Part shown: positions 11,790-22,202 of the stretch, piece after piece
Position numbering within the stretch: the stretch's first letter is position 1
Layout: every line of letters starts with the position of its first letter
Source: Limnanthes douglasii subsp. nivea
Lineage: Eukaryota > Streptophyta > Magnoliopsida > Brassicales > Limnanthaceae
Length of the DNA: 64,000 nt
NCBI GenBank assembly: GCA_036936605.1
Contig: JAUPFV010000001.1
Span: forward strand, 166,866,643 to 166,930,642
Direction of reading: 5' to 3'
Translations under genes and position numbers: made by a program
The notes under the pieces: generated by a model
What the model saw: the letters and a program-made list of their open reading frames with translations, nothing else
Databases searched by the model: none
What the model was told of the DNA's origin: nothing

Positions 11790-12835
11790 AATAAGATAAG
11801 AACTAATTTTGAAAAAAATTCTTGTCTTGACCCTTTAAGAGTTATAATGCTTTTTGAGATTTCAATTTGAGCTATTTGAGCTCGAATATTTAAATGTTTA
11901 TTACTTGTTCAAGTTACTACTTTTATTTGTTTTCAATTTCAGATTTTTGCTAGAATTGAGAGGTTTTTTTTTCAAGCTTATGGACAAGATTACAACTCTT
12001 GAAGAGCTCTCATGGATTCAAGCAATTGAAGTCACCTTGCATACGAATCAATCAAGAAGATAAAGATCCCATCAAGAGTCAAGCTACTCAAAATTGGAAT
12101 CATCATCAAGTTTTAGCTAATTTCAAATATAGTGACCCGTGTGCAACTTAATATCTGGATCGAACAAATGATCCAGTTATTATTAACTCAATGACCATTG
12201 GCCTTACATTTTGCAATAAAAAGTTTCTTGAGAGATTAACGTATATTTATTTTTAACGTGGATTTTTGTATTTTTTATATTATTAGTTAAAGAAACAATT
12301 CAAGGGACATGTTTAAAATATGTTAGCATGTATCTTTTTACTTTTTCTATACTAAGATTTTAAAAAAATATAATAGTAGTATGTTACGTAAAAGTATTAA
12401 AAAATTTACGGTTAAAAATATGCATCGATGTTAGTAAGCCCAAACCGGTGGAGTTTGGAACAAAATATCTAAAAACAATTTAAAACAAAAATTACAACTT
12501 ACACCAACCAAAGTTATTCATTTGTATTCAAATCAATTAAATTTAGAAGGACAAAAAAATTACAATTCAAAAATATTTATGTTAAAATACTTATTAAATA
12601 TATTTAAATACTCGGTTTAAATAACTTATTTATTAGAAAAATATATATGTAAACAATCTACTTAAATTTTAATACAAACTTAACATATTATTAAAATATG
12701 TTAACTAATTTTATAATGAAAGATCAAATGTTTGAAATTGAATAATAAATCTTTGTTTTAAAAATTAATAATAATAAATGAAAAAAACAATAATACGGTG
12801 ATGTGGAGATGTTAACTGGGAATTTAGTTGATGAG
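11790..12835. other. LINE A residue, then AT-rich DNA
   Basis: The first 30-40 bases continue the LINE A endonuclease start. After that the LINE cannot be followed. A 69-codon plus-strand frame (11854-12063) is hydrophobic at its start and matches nothing I recognise. The remainder is AT-rich without a supported feature. Confidence 0.4.
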
Positions 12836-13323
12836 TTGATATTTGGGTGAAGCTATTTCCTCCATCATATTTTTTATTTCCTCCATAATTTGAAAAAAAA
12901 CTCCATGTTGTTATTTCCTCCATAAAGAAAATGACATATTTATCATTCTCCCCATTTATTATACATTTTTCATTTTCAAGAACACGAACATAATAAACTT
13001 TCACCGAGAAGAACTTTTTTCTTTTTCATAAACCTTATTCCTAAAAGGAAAGTTATATATTAAATTTGATTAAGACATAATTGATTGATTACCTTTATTA
13101 CTGTGCTCTCTCTCGTCTTCATCGATTTACTAGTGCTCTCTCCAGAACTGTCATGTTAAACACAGTGTAGTTTACATTTCACATATTTTCGGGAAATTAT
13201 CTAGTTAGCTTAATGGTTGGAATTTCATTGTATTTTGTTATATTCTGTTCTAAGAAGCAATCGATTTTGGTTCGATTTGGCTGTTTCTTTTCTGTTCCGC
13301 TGTTTCTTTTAAGAAGCATGTTA

Positions 13324-13427
13324 TTCCGAGAAGCCATTTCGGAATCACATGTTTTTTTTAACTAAAAAACATGTGATTATGTTTTTCAGTTAAAAAAAAC
13401 ATGTGATTCCGAGATGGCTTCTCGGAA
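13324..13427. repeat. Near-perfect 40-bp inverted repeat (hairpin)
   Basis: Arms 13324-13363 and 13388-13427 are reverse complements at 39 of 40 positions, with a 24-base spacer. The arms begin TTCCGAGAAGCCA. The left arm also contains a shorter inner palindrome (TTCCGA...TCGGAA). It lies inside the outer TIR element and outside the inner one. Confidence 0.85.
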
Positions 13428-14175
13428 ACATATGTTTCATTAAAAAACAGCAGATAGCTTAGTATACCAAAAACGACTTATGATTCATAATACCTGACAG
13501 TTATGCTTGGTTAAAAGTTGTGACGATGGATGAATCATGACACTTTTATTGGATTTTGTTTGAGTTTGTTCTTTATTTTTGAAACATGGATTTGCTTTGT
13601 GAATTTTCATGCCGATTGTATAAATCATGACTAATTTATGATTCATACACTTAAGTTTTTTATTTTAGGGTTAATTTTAGAGGCAAAAATCAAATATGTA
13701 GGATTAAAAATGGGTTAATGATGTGTTTTTCACTGTAGGACTTTCTGTTTGAATAAAGACACGTAATGTTAATTTTGAAGACAAAATAAGAGGTAGGGTA
13801 TGGCTATATATACCCAAAACTGGTTTAAGTTTACCCAAAAAATGCAGTTGACTTTAGTTTGACTTTTTTATGACAAAAATTCTCTCAGACATCCATTTAA
13901 TTACAGAATTGACATTAAGTAAAAAAAACACTAAATATATCCTAAATATACCCAAATCACAAAATAACATATCTTACTATCTTTACCCAAAAAACACTTT
14001 GATTTAGTAGATCAAACCCATGTTACTACAATTTGGTGAAGTTCTCTTGAACATTCAAAGTTGTCTCAAGAACATTCAAACTCACTTAAAAAAATTAATT
14101 TTTTTCTAATAAAAACACGAAATCAAACATGAATCAATCCGAACTAAGGTAAAAAAAAATTTTTAATTTTTTTTG

Positions 14176-14345
14176 TTCCGGTGCGCCTTCGCACCATTGG
14201 TTCACAAGCCCAGAACCGATGGTGTTGGGCCTCAGTACCATCGATACTAAGGCCCAGCACCACCAGTTCTGGGCCTGTGCACCGGTGGTACTGGTGGTCA
14301 TGTACCACCGGTTCTGAGCCCCTGAACCGGTGGTTCATGGCCATG
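14176..14345. repeat. GC-rich multi-hairpin island 1
   Basis: A sharp GC-rich island sits between T-rich runs. Arms 14207-14232 and 14249-14274 pair over about 26 bases with few mismatches around a 16-base loop. A second stem, 14304-14314 with 14324-14334, is a perfect 11 bp (ACCACCGGTTC). Variants of ACCGGTGGT and ACCATCGAT recur throughout. Small frames here on both strands are by-products of the repeats, not genes. Confidence 0.7.
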
Positions 14346-14539
14346 ATTTTTTTTCCCTTTTTTTTCCTCCAAACTCCTATTTCAACGTGTTTAAGTAAAA
14401 AAAAATCTTTTTATTTAGTTTCATTTTTTAAAAAGAAATTGGTATTGCCTGAATGATACCGATGAATATACTCAAGATTTCACGCTCGAAAATGGAAATA
14501 TAATAAAACAAATAGTGATACATATACCAATATATAAAA

Positions 14540-14925
14540 TTTAATTATAATTATATTTTAAATATTATTTATATATACAATATTTGTAACGTTACTATAT
14601 ATATTTATTGATTTTTAATCAATTTTTTTTAATTAAAGTTTAAATATAATTATATTTTAGATATTATATATACACAAAACTCGTAAGTTACTATTTATTT
14701 ATTCAATTTATATAATATTTTATTAATTAAAGTTTAAATATAATTATATTTTAGATATTATATATATAAAAAAATTTGTATCTTACTATATATTTTTATT
14801 AAATTTATATGAGATTTTATTTATTAAAGTTTAAATATAGTTATATTTTAGATACTTTTAATATATATATATATATATAAAACTTGGTACGTTACTATAT
14901 ATATTTATTAAAAAAAGCTATGAGA
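14540..14925. repeat. AT-rich tandem repeat, about 95-bp unit, about 4 copies
   Basis: AAAGTTTAAATATAATTATA or a close variant recurs at 14635, 14729 and 14826, spacings of 94 and 97. Each unit continues with TTTTAGATA, then a (TA)n stretch, then GTTACTATATAT or a variant. A first, more diverged unit starts near 14540. Confidence 0.75.
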
Positions 14926-15397
14926 TTTTTTTCACTAGTGCTTAATTTTTTTAAACTTATCCGATTATTATTAAATGTATTTATTCATTTTTAATGTATG
15001 AGGATACACAAATAATTAAGTTAAAATTCAATTTAAAAAATATCACATTAATTAATTTTTAAATATATAAATTGTTAATATAAATTAAAAATTAATTATA
15101 ATTGAATTAAAATTATAAATTATATACATAAATAAATATTTAGAAAAAAAACTTAAAAACGGTCTTGAAATGCGGAGTAGACTATTTGATTAAATACCTA
15201 AAATAAACAAAAAAAATTAAAAGTTAGTCACAAAAATTATAAAAACAATTAAAATAAATTATTATAACCATTAAATATATAAAAACTAAAACAACTTTTT
15301 TGAAAAAAATTAATAAATTTAAAGACGTTAGTTTAAAAAAAATTAAGGACTCAATTATATAAAAAAATATTAAGATTTTTTTTTAAAAAATTGCACC

Positions 15398-15500
15398 AGC
15401 TTGCACCATCGGTACTCACAAGACATGCACCGATGGTGCAGGCCCAACGCACCGGTGCAGCGTACCGGTGCCGGCCATTTTCCGGGCTGGAAAATGGCCA
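15398..15500. repeat. GC-rich multi-hairpin island 2
   Basis: This island uses the same vocabulary as island 1, about 1.1 kb away. GCACCATCGGT (15403-15413) pairs with the stem at 15427-15439. GCACCGGTGC is self-complementary. GGCCATTTTCC (15473-15483) pairs perfectly with 15489-15499 around a 5-base loop. The flanks are A- and T-rich. Confidence 0.65.
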
Positions 15501-16239
15501 AAACCACAAAAAAAAAAGATTTTTTTTCCTAATTTAGTCTTAAATCTAATTTTGAAATTAAACCTAATTCTAATCTATGATTTTTAAAAAAAAACTTAAA
15601 AAATTCATAGCAATTAAGTCTAAACAATAAAAAAATCCTTAATTAAACAAAAAATCAAATCTAAAAAATATTTCATTCGCCGGAAAAATTAGATTGAAGT
15701 AAGAGTGAATATGAAATGTAGTAGAAAAAAATGAAGTGGAAGGATTTAGTAAAAAAGAAAAGAGCTTATATATCTCCAAAAGGGTATTTTTATCAAAAAT
15801 TGGGTATATTTATACCACTTTTGGGTAAACTCAAAATTGGGTATACTTAAACCACATTTGGGTATATATAGCTTGACCCTGAGAGAGGTAATCTAGTAAT
15901 AACAAGTTTAAAGTGTTTTAGAAATTTTAAATAATGGAGGAATAATAAATATGATGGAGGAAATAGCTTTGGCCTTTGACATTTTTATAATTTTTGTTAG
16001 TTAAGATTTGGTTTTTGATAAACATGTTAACAAACTGCTGTATTTTCTTACATTTTTTTATAAATTGTATTTATTTTATTATCTTGCGAGATGTATTCTA
16101 AATAAAAAACATATAATTTTAATTGGACTATATACTAAACCATTTTTGTTGGTACCCAACAGTTGAACCTGATAAACTTCTGTTTCTGTATCAACACAGA
16201 ATGGTTCTTACTTCTACAACAATAGCTATAAATTCACAC

Positions 16240-18390
16240 TTAGACTGTACAAATAGGGTCAATCGTATTGTTCTTATCATCTCTCATATGTTCTTTCATT
16301 GATCTTAAAACATTATATATAAACTCACTTTCTTGATGCTTAGTATCATTCACCATAAACTTAAAAATACACCCTTCTAACTCTACACTGCTCCATCCTC
16401 CCTCTTTTCTCACCTCCGCTCTCGCTCTTGCTGCGTCGTCCCACCTACCTACGCCTGCGTAAACATTTGATAACGCTATTCTCCAAACACTGCTTTCCGG
16501 GTCCAAAACCGATAACTCTTTTGCCGCTTTCTCTGCTATTTCAACCTTCCCAAACAAGGCACAAGAGCCTAATAAAGCACCCCATACATCTTTCCCCGCT
16601 TCTAACGGCATTTCTTTAATGAAAGTTTCCGCTTCGTCGAATTTTCCACATCTTCCAAGCATATCAACCATGCAGGCGTAGTGCTGTTGAATACACTGCG
16701 ACGGTTCTATCTTGTCGAAGATTTCAAACCCTTCTTTTACAATTCCTGCGTGGGAACAAGCCGAGAGTATGTTAACGAAGGTAATAGCATTTGGTTTCAA
16801 CCATGTTGTTTTCTTCATTTCTGAGAAAAGCTCAAGGGCACTTGCCCCTTCCCCGTTGTAACCGCGTGCAGCAATCAATGAGTTGTATGAGCCGATGTCT
16901 TTCACGTGCATTTCTTTGAAAATCTCCTCTGCTAGATCAACTTTTCCGGTCCTTCCGTACATGTCTATTAGAGCGTTTTGTATAAAAGTATCGGTTAGCA
17001 AACCTGTTTTAGTTATATATGCATGAAGTATTTCACCTTGCTGCGAGAAGGCTAGGTTTGAGACGGCTTGAATAGATGTTAAGATCGTGATAAAATCGGG
17101 TGACAAGAATTCGCCTTTTCTTTCTCTAAGAACATCTTTGAGAAGCTTTAAGGCTTCTTGAAACTGACCGTTCTTTACTAAACATTTAGCCATGGTGTTC
17201 CAAGAAACTATGTCTCGATCACTCATTTCTTCGAAGAGTTTGATGGCATTGCCCATTTGCTCGTTCTCCGTATACATGTCGATAAGAGAATTCTTTACGA
17301 CAATGCACCGGAAAAACCCGTTTTTAATCAAATACCCATGAAGTTCCTCCCCTATGGTCGAAAAATGGGAATGACCGCATCCTTGCAAAAGACTGGCCAA
17401 GGTCTCAGGACTAATATATTTCCTTTCACGCATAAAACAGAATTTACGAAATATTTGTATACCATCGTTGAAATATCCATTAACTAAGCATGTTTCGATC
17501 ACAGAATCCAGCACAAGTTCATTGTCACAAAATCCAAATTTCATAATTACACCTAAAACACATTGAAAAATTCTCGATTCTTCAATCAAAATACACGCAC
17601 GTAAGACGCTAATGATAGTTACCTCATTGGGTTCAACCCCTTGGTTCTGCATATCAAGAAATACACAAATTGCCTCCTCTGCCAACCCATGAAACACATA
17701 ACCGGAAATAACAGAAGTCCAAGCCACTACGTCTCCACGACCGAACCAATTAAGAAGCTTCATTGCCATATCAAGTGCTCCTGTTTTCGCATACACACCC
17801 ACCAAAGAATTCCGCAGAAACCCATCAGAAATAAACCCGGTTTTTGTAATATAACCATGGACAACAGCAATCAGTCCAGGATCATCACATTGCACACAAG
17901 CTTGCAAGACCGAAGCAAGAGTAAACTCGTTAGGACTCGCATCCTCGTCCTCTAACATAAGCAAGAAAACCAAAATAGCTTCTTTAGCCAGTCCGTTGCG
18001 AGAGTAACCAGAAATCATCGACGTCCATGATACAACAGTTCTCTCAGGCATAACGTCAAATACTTTAGCTGCATCTTTAAAGTAACCAAGTTTTACATAC
18101 ATATCCAAGAGGGTATTACTTACATATGGATTTGAATTCAACCCAGATTTCAAAATCCGGCCATGAATCGAAGAACCATGTTTGACTTCTCTGGATGCAG
18201 TGTATGAGACAAGGGCATTAACAGCAGAAACAGAATCGAAGGTTAAGGAATCAGAAGTGAGCTTTGGTGGTGAAGACCTTGCGATTTTAAGATTTTTAGA
18301 TGAAAGTGTTTGTAGTGGTAAGCAGAAAGTATTTGTTGACATGAGAGGTAAGCTTTGAGGTGAAGAAGAAACGGAGTACGTAATCAGCAT
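16240..18390 (-). CDS. Pentatricopeptide repeat (PPR) protein, PLS class with E-type C terminus
   Basis: The 716-residue intronless protein probably binds a mitochondrial or chloroplast RNA sequence-specifically, as in RNA editing or processing. The first 45 residues are rich in Ser, Leu and Thr with basic residues and few acidic ones, as in organelle targeting peptides. From about residue 50 to 640 runs of PPR motifs alternate P, L and S types; VVSWTSMISGYSRNGLAKEA, VVAWTSVISGYVFHGLAEEA and IVSWNTMAKCLVKNGQFQEA are good examples, and NSLIDMY or NALIDMY mark neighbouring motifs. The C terminus (VWGALLGSC, then GGWSSVELEGCIF) resembles an E domain. No DYW deaminase domain follows. The frame is open throughout and looks functional. 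The target RNA cannot be read from the sequence. Confidence 0.93.
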   Translation of the reverse strand: MLITYSVSSSPQSLPLMSTNTFCLPLQTLSSKNLKIARSSPPKLTSDSLTFDSVSAVNALVSYTASREVKHGSSIHGRILKSGLNSNPYVSNTLLDMYVKLGYFKDAAKVFDVMPERTVVSWTSMISGYSRNGLAKEAILVFLLMLEDEDASPNEFTLASVLQACVQCDDPGLIAVVHGYITKTGFISDGFLRNSLVGVYAKTGALDMAMKLLNWFGRGDVVAWTSVISGYVFHGLAEEAICVFLDMQNQGVEPNEVTIISVLRACILIEESRIFQCVLGVIMKFGFCDNELVLDSVIETCLVNGYFNDGIQIFRKFCFMRERKYISPETLASLLQGCGHSHFSTIGEELHGYLIKNGFFRCIVVKNSLIDMYTENEQMGNAIKLFEEMSDRDIVSWNTMAKCLVKNGQFQEALKLLKDVLRERKGEFLSPDFITILTSIQAVSNLAFSQQGEILHAYITKTGLLTDTFIQNALIDMYGRTGKVDLAEEIFKEMHVKDIGSYNSLIAARGYNGEGASALELFSEMKKTTWLKPNAITFVNILSACSHAGIVKEGFEIFDKIEPSQCIQQHYACMVDMLGRCGKFDEAETFIKEMPLEAGKDVWGALLGSCALFGKVEIAEKAAKELSVLDPESSVWRIALSNVYAGVGRWDDAARARAEVRKEGGWSSVELEGCIFKFMVNDTKHQESEFIYNVLRSMKEHMRDDKNNTIDPICTV

Positions 18391-18523
18391 GTTTCAGTGC
18401 AAAACTAGTCCTTGCTTAAGTTTTAGTTGCTAGAATATATTAGACTTGCGCTCAAATGGACTGAGCTATTTTCAAACCTAGCTCAAATAGCTCGTTGTAT
18501 AGCGCGACCAAAACAAAGGCTAT

Positions 18524-18537
18524 AAATATATAACGTG
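18524..18537 (-). promoter_or_regulatory. Candidate TATA box of the PPR gene
   Basis: Read on the minus strand, TTATATATTTATAGC lies about 135 bases upstream of the PPR start codon, in the 228-base gap after the polygalacturonase stop codon. Its position allows a leader of about 100 bases. No transcript evidence exists here. Confidence 0.4.
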
Positions 18538-18618
18538 ACATTCATTTGAATTTTTTTTGGCTCACACAACAATATTATTTAGGAGAAAAACATAACAAAC
18601 ATAAAATTTTGTTATCTA

Positions 18619-21600
18619 TTACACATCTTTCTTTTTATATGAACAAATTTGGAGCTGGACACTATCAATTGGCAAGTTTTCTTCAGGAAAAGTACACGGA
18701 AAAGTCGTTTCCGGTTGATTTCCCAGTAATGCTTTACAAGGCTCCGGTGTGACACCACTGGTAACCCCTTCAACATCGGTACAATTCCAAAATATTTTCT
18801 TTGGTTTCGCTGACTGACGAATTGTCACGTTCGATATACAAATACCTTTAAACACATCACCAGGAATTCCCTCGAGTTGACCAGCCATCGAAACGTTATC
18901 CGCGACCATGTCCCTATAATTGATGTTATCGATAAGAGGAAACGCGTTCGGATCGTATTTCTCATCAGGGTGTGACCCGTAATTACCGGTCATCCAAAAT
19001 ACGTATTTCATAGTACTCATTGTCATTCCTCGTACGTATATGTTTTTCACGTACCCTCCTCTTCCTATTCCTGTTTTGATTCGGATTCCTGATTCTGAGT
19101 TTATCGCGGTTATGTCTTCGGCTCTTACGTCTTCGATTCCTCCCGACATCTCGCTTCCCAGCGCGATCACGGCGCTCGATGGAGAAATGCACGTTAGACG
19201 TCGAATCGAGAGTTGTTTCGTTGGCATGTTGTAAGCAATTCCATATTCGTCCCAACCACTTTTGATTGCTATGCAATCGTCTCCGGAGACAATGTAACAG
19301 TCTTCTATTCGGGTGTTGGTGCAAGAATCTGATTTTTTTTTTTATGGTTTACGAGTCAGAGATTAATTTTATGAATTTTGTTTCTTTTAAATGTTATGAG
19401 AAACTCGGTTTGGTGGTCTTACCCGGGTTAATCCCATCAGTGTTCGGTACTGAAACTGGTGCGAGAATTGTTAAACCTTGCATTATAATGTTACTGCATT
19501 ACATTTTATATACTGTCAGAAAACAAATAAAAACAAAGATTTCGACAAAAAACAAACTGCGAGTCCTAACGAGTTTAACAGTATATAAGAATTAGTGGAC
19601 CGACGAATCGTTCACTTCATTTATAAATCAATAGATGACACCAAACAATCTCTAAATCGCAGCACGACGACTAGAGAGGGAAAGAGTTATGTAACCTGCT
19701 ATAAACAGGATGGATATGCCATGAAGGAGAGTTTAATAGTGTGATGTTGGAAATCTGAATGCCAGAAGAGTGCATGATTTCAATCAGGTACGGCCGCGTG
19801 TACTTTAGCTCTTTGTTTTTGAATTTTTGCCACCATAGGGCACCCTGTCCATCAATAGTTCCATTATTACCTGCCGAAACCACAAATGAAGTGAGTTTCA
19901 AAATTTTCTGCAAGAAGTAGCTAGTACAATACATATGAAATGTAGATAAAATATGCCGTTTTTGAAACCTGTAATGATAACATCAGTAAGGTTGGTCCCA
20001 AAGATAAGACTAATGTATCTTCCACCATCAGCGTCTCTCCCTCTTCCATAGGATGGTAGTGGGTCAATCACCGTCCATTCACTCTCTTCCTGAAGTACAC
20101 CAAAAAAAATCTCTGAGATTGTAAGAACTTAAATATTGTAATTTCAAATGTCCCTATTATGGTACATTGATTCAACTCGTATGCTGTATAAGACTTCTAA
20201 AATATTTTATCGATTGGATTTATATGTTATGAAGTCGGATTTAGCCTTGTTTTGATTATCTATATTGTATGACACAACAGGTAAGTTTTATGCATATTTG
20301 ATATTGATATGAAATTTTTGAAAGCAAAAGTAATGACTCAAAATAATTATACTCTCTTTTTTTGTTACACTTTCGAAACAACTTATGTCCACGAACTGCG
20401 TTTGACGCAGCTAAATCAACACCAGAAAAAGAATAATAATGCACATTTGTTTAGGGACGGTATCTAAAAACTTATAATCCAATGTTTCGAATAAGATGTC
20501 TTTATTGTGCCCGAAATGGATTTAAGCTTAGTTCTTTTTTAAAAAAAATCTAATAAATATAATTTTCAAAAGAAAATTATGTATAGTTCTAAAAATCTAA
20601 TCTTTATATTCGAACATTATATTTTTCTGTACCAAGTATTAAATGGTTTTATAATCATTTTCAATAAATGGATCTTAAATTTCGGCCATAATCAGCAAGA
20701 TTTGGGCTTCAGCTTTTAAGTATTAGCCCAAAATCATTTTAGGTATCAAGTTGGTCATTACCTAATTACATCCCCAAACTATAGGTAGGTAGTTCATTTA
20801 AATCGGAATTTTCAGTATAAACTAGGATAATCAAATTTGTTATATAAACTGATAATTAATTAAATGATAAATTAGATTATAATAAGTAAATTAAACCTTA
20901 TAATATAAACTAAAGTTTACTCTCTTCCTCCTATAATAAAACTTTATACTGATTTTCAAGCTGTTATTGGTCTAGTTTCGGCACTAAATCGAACCTGATT
21001 GATAAGAGTTTTAGTTCGTGTCAAACTTATAAAAACTACAACTGAACCAAAACCCGATCTGATAGTGGATCAAACCGATACCTATCGGTTTGGTTTTGAT
21101 TCGGATCCACCATTACCAACCTTATATAGATACTTAAAATATAAAAACAAAAAGCGTGACAAATGCTATAATTTCCAACTTCTTATCGAGTTTAGATTCT
21201 CGATCAATAAGTTGAATCTAAAAATATATAAATTAGATCTTTTCGATAGAAATCAAGTTTTGCAAGTTTTCAACCACGTAAAACAATAAATTTTTTGCTT
21301 CAATTATCACATCTTTATATTTTTTCCATCAATTAGGGTGAAAATTTTGATTGGACCAATTGAATTGAAAATTTGATTCCACCCTATAGATGGATCTAAC
21401 ATGCAAAGTTATTTAACCTTTACCAAAAAAACATCACAAAATAATTGAGTATAGGGAGAAAGGCCACCACTACTTCTATAGATAAGAACAAAGACACTAA
21501 GGTTCAAATCAAAATAAATTGATTTTTTTGAATTAAGTTTTAAAAAAATAAAAAAATGTGAATGTACCTCGGTAGCAAGAAGAACAGCATCTTGGTGCAA

Positions 21601-21951
21601 GAAGAGAGTAAAATGGCTAGTGAGATTAAAACTAGCAGTTAGCCATATCCCAGCAGGAACAAAAAGCAAAGAACCGCCAGTACCACTAAACTGACTCAAA
21701 TGAGTGATCGCATCTTGAAATGCTTTTGTGTTTACAGTTGTACCATCACCTACACCACCAAATTCACTAATCGAAGCCGAGTATGCCCTGCAACTTATAG
21801 CAGAGTAATCGAAGTTGTCTGAAACGTATTTGATGTGGTGGTGGTGATGATTTCCTTTTCTACCCTCAACTCCATTTACCATTACCAATATTATTACTAC
21901 ACTTGTTATTATGTTTACTGCTCCTCTAACCATCTTCATCTTCATCACCAT
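18619..21951 (-). CDS. Polygalacturonase-like GH28 protein, five exons
   Basis: Exons on the minus strand are 21951-21568, 20089-19969, 19870-19696, 19493-19423 and 19328-18619. All introns have GT...AG ends and the join gives 486 codons plus TGA in one frame. The ATG at 21951 is the first in frame; upstream codons begin with a TTG. An N-terminal hydrophobic stretch (about residues 7-29) looks like a signal peptide, so the protein is probably secreted to the wall, where GH28 enzymes cut pectin backbones. Visible motifs are SEFGGVGDGTT, NNGTIDGQG, PNTDGINP and SGDDCIAIKSG, which hold the catalytic Asp residues, and GIRIKTG. Where classical polygalacturonases have GHG this protein has ALGSEMSGG, so the usual His is absent; this is also seen in a plant GH28 subgroup. 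Substrate is therefore uncertain. Confidence 0.9.
20090..21567 (-). other. Intron 1 of the polygalacturonase-like gene (1478 bp)
   Basis: The donor is GAG|GTACATT at 21568/21567 and the acceptor is CTTCAG at 20090. The intron is much longer than the other three (94-202 bp). It is AT-rich, with a GGTTTGGTTTTGATTCGG stretch near 21088 that is common in degenerate plant repeats. An insertion is possible but no element ends were found. Confidence 0.7.
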
Positions 21952-22010
21952 CTTCTTCTTCTTCTTAATTTCTTGATCTAGGAAGGGATCAACTGCTATC
22001 AAAACAACTG

Positions 22011-22022
22011 CATTTATATATA
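22011..22022 (-). promoter_or_regulatory. TATA box of the polygalacturonase-like gene
   Basis: The minus strand reads TATATATAAATG, about 60 bases upstream of the start codon at 21951. A transcription start near 21985 and a short leader would follow from normal TATA spacing. Confidence 0.6.
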
Positions 22023-22023
22023 C

Positions 22024-22084
22024 ATAGAGAGAGAGAAGAGAGTGAAGGAGGAAATGGAAAGAGGGAGAGAGAGAGAAAGAGAAG
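22024..22084. repeat. GA/CT-rich tract upstream of the polygalacturonase promoter
   Basis: An imperfect (GA)n run, CT-rich on the transcribed minus strand, lies directly upstream of the TATA box. Such tracts are common in plant core promoters. A 62-codon minus-strand frame across it (22014-22202) is low complexity and not taken as a gene. Confidence 0.6.
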
Positions 22085-22202
22085 CAGTACCTGTTTTGGT
22101 TGTGGGGAATAGTTGAGATGAGAATTGAAGAGAAAGATGGTGGTTTTTGGGAAGATATAAGCAGATGATTGGATTCTTTATTACAGTTATTCTAAAGTAC
22201 AT

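Larger units (their letters stand above)
13796..15883. mobile_element. Inner nested TIR element with hairpin islands
   Basis: The left end starts GGGTATGGCTATATATACCC and the right end, read inward, starts GGGTCAAGCTATATATACCC. The similarity continues inward through TGGTTTAAG and further TACCC units for about 45 bases. The right end carries several extra copies of a unit of about 20 bases built on TATACCCAA. AGAGGTA occurs at 13789-13795 and again at 15884-15890, and is the likely core of a target duplication; the exact ends are uncertain by one to four bases. No transposase is visible. It contains a 95-bp tandem repeat and two GC-rich islands. A MULE-type non-autonomous element is the best guess. 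Confidence 0.65.
12845..15975. mobile_element. Outer nested TIR element, MULE-like, non-autonomous
   Basis: The left end (12845-12892) reads GGGTGAAGCTATTTCCTCC and continues with a second TTTCCTCCAT. The right end (15928-15975) is its reverse complement with few changes, beginning AGGCCAAAGCTATTTCCTCC when read inward. TTGATATTT (12836-12844) and TTGACATTT (15976-15984) flank the element and differ at one of nine bases. Long TIRs and a 9-base duplication are typical of Mutator-like elements, so that class is inferred. No transposase is visible. A second TIR element lies inside it. Confidence 0.65.

Noticed and set aside
11854..12063. 69-codon frame after the copia as part of LINE A endonuclease
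   Set aside because: No endonuclease motif appears; the frame's start is low-complexity hydrophobic.
13324..13427. Rho-independent terminator
   Set aside because: The hairpin has a T-rich side but the context is a plant nuclear genome, and the stem is far too long.
14144..14456. Small protein frames on both strands
   Set aside because: They translate the GC-rich hairpin repeats and are symmetrical by-products.
16428..17955. Plus-strand frames opposite the PPR gene
   Set aside because: They are antisense shadows of a clear 716-residue PPR frame.
21000..21290. 96-codon plus-strand frame in intron 1
   Set aside because: No domain or homology is visible and it lies within a well-supported intron of the opposite strand.
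22014..22202. 62-codon frame upstream of the polygalacturonase gene
   Set aside because: It spans the TATA box and a GA tract and is low complexity.
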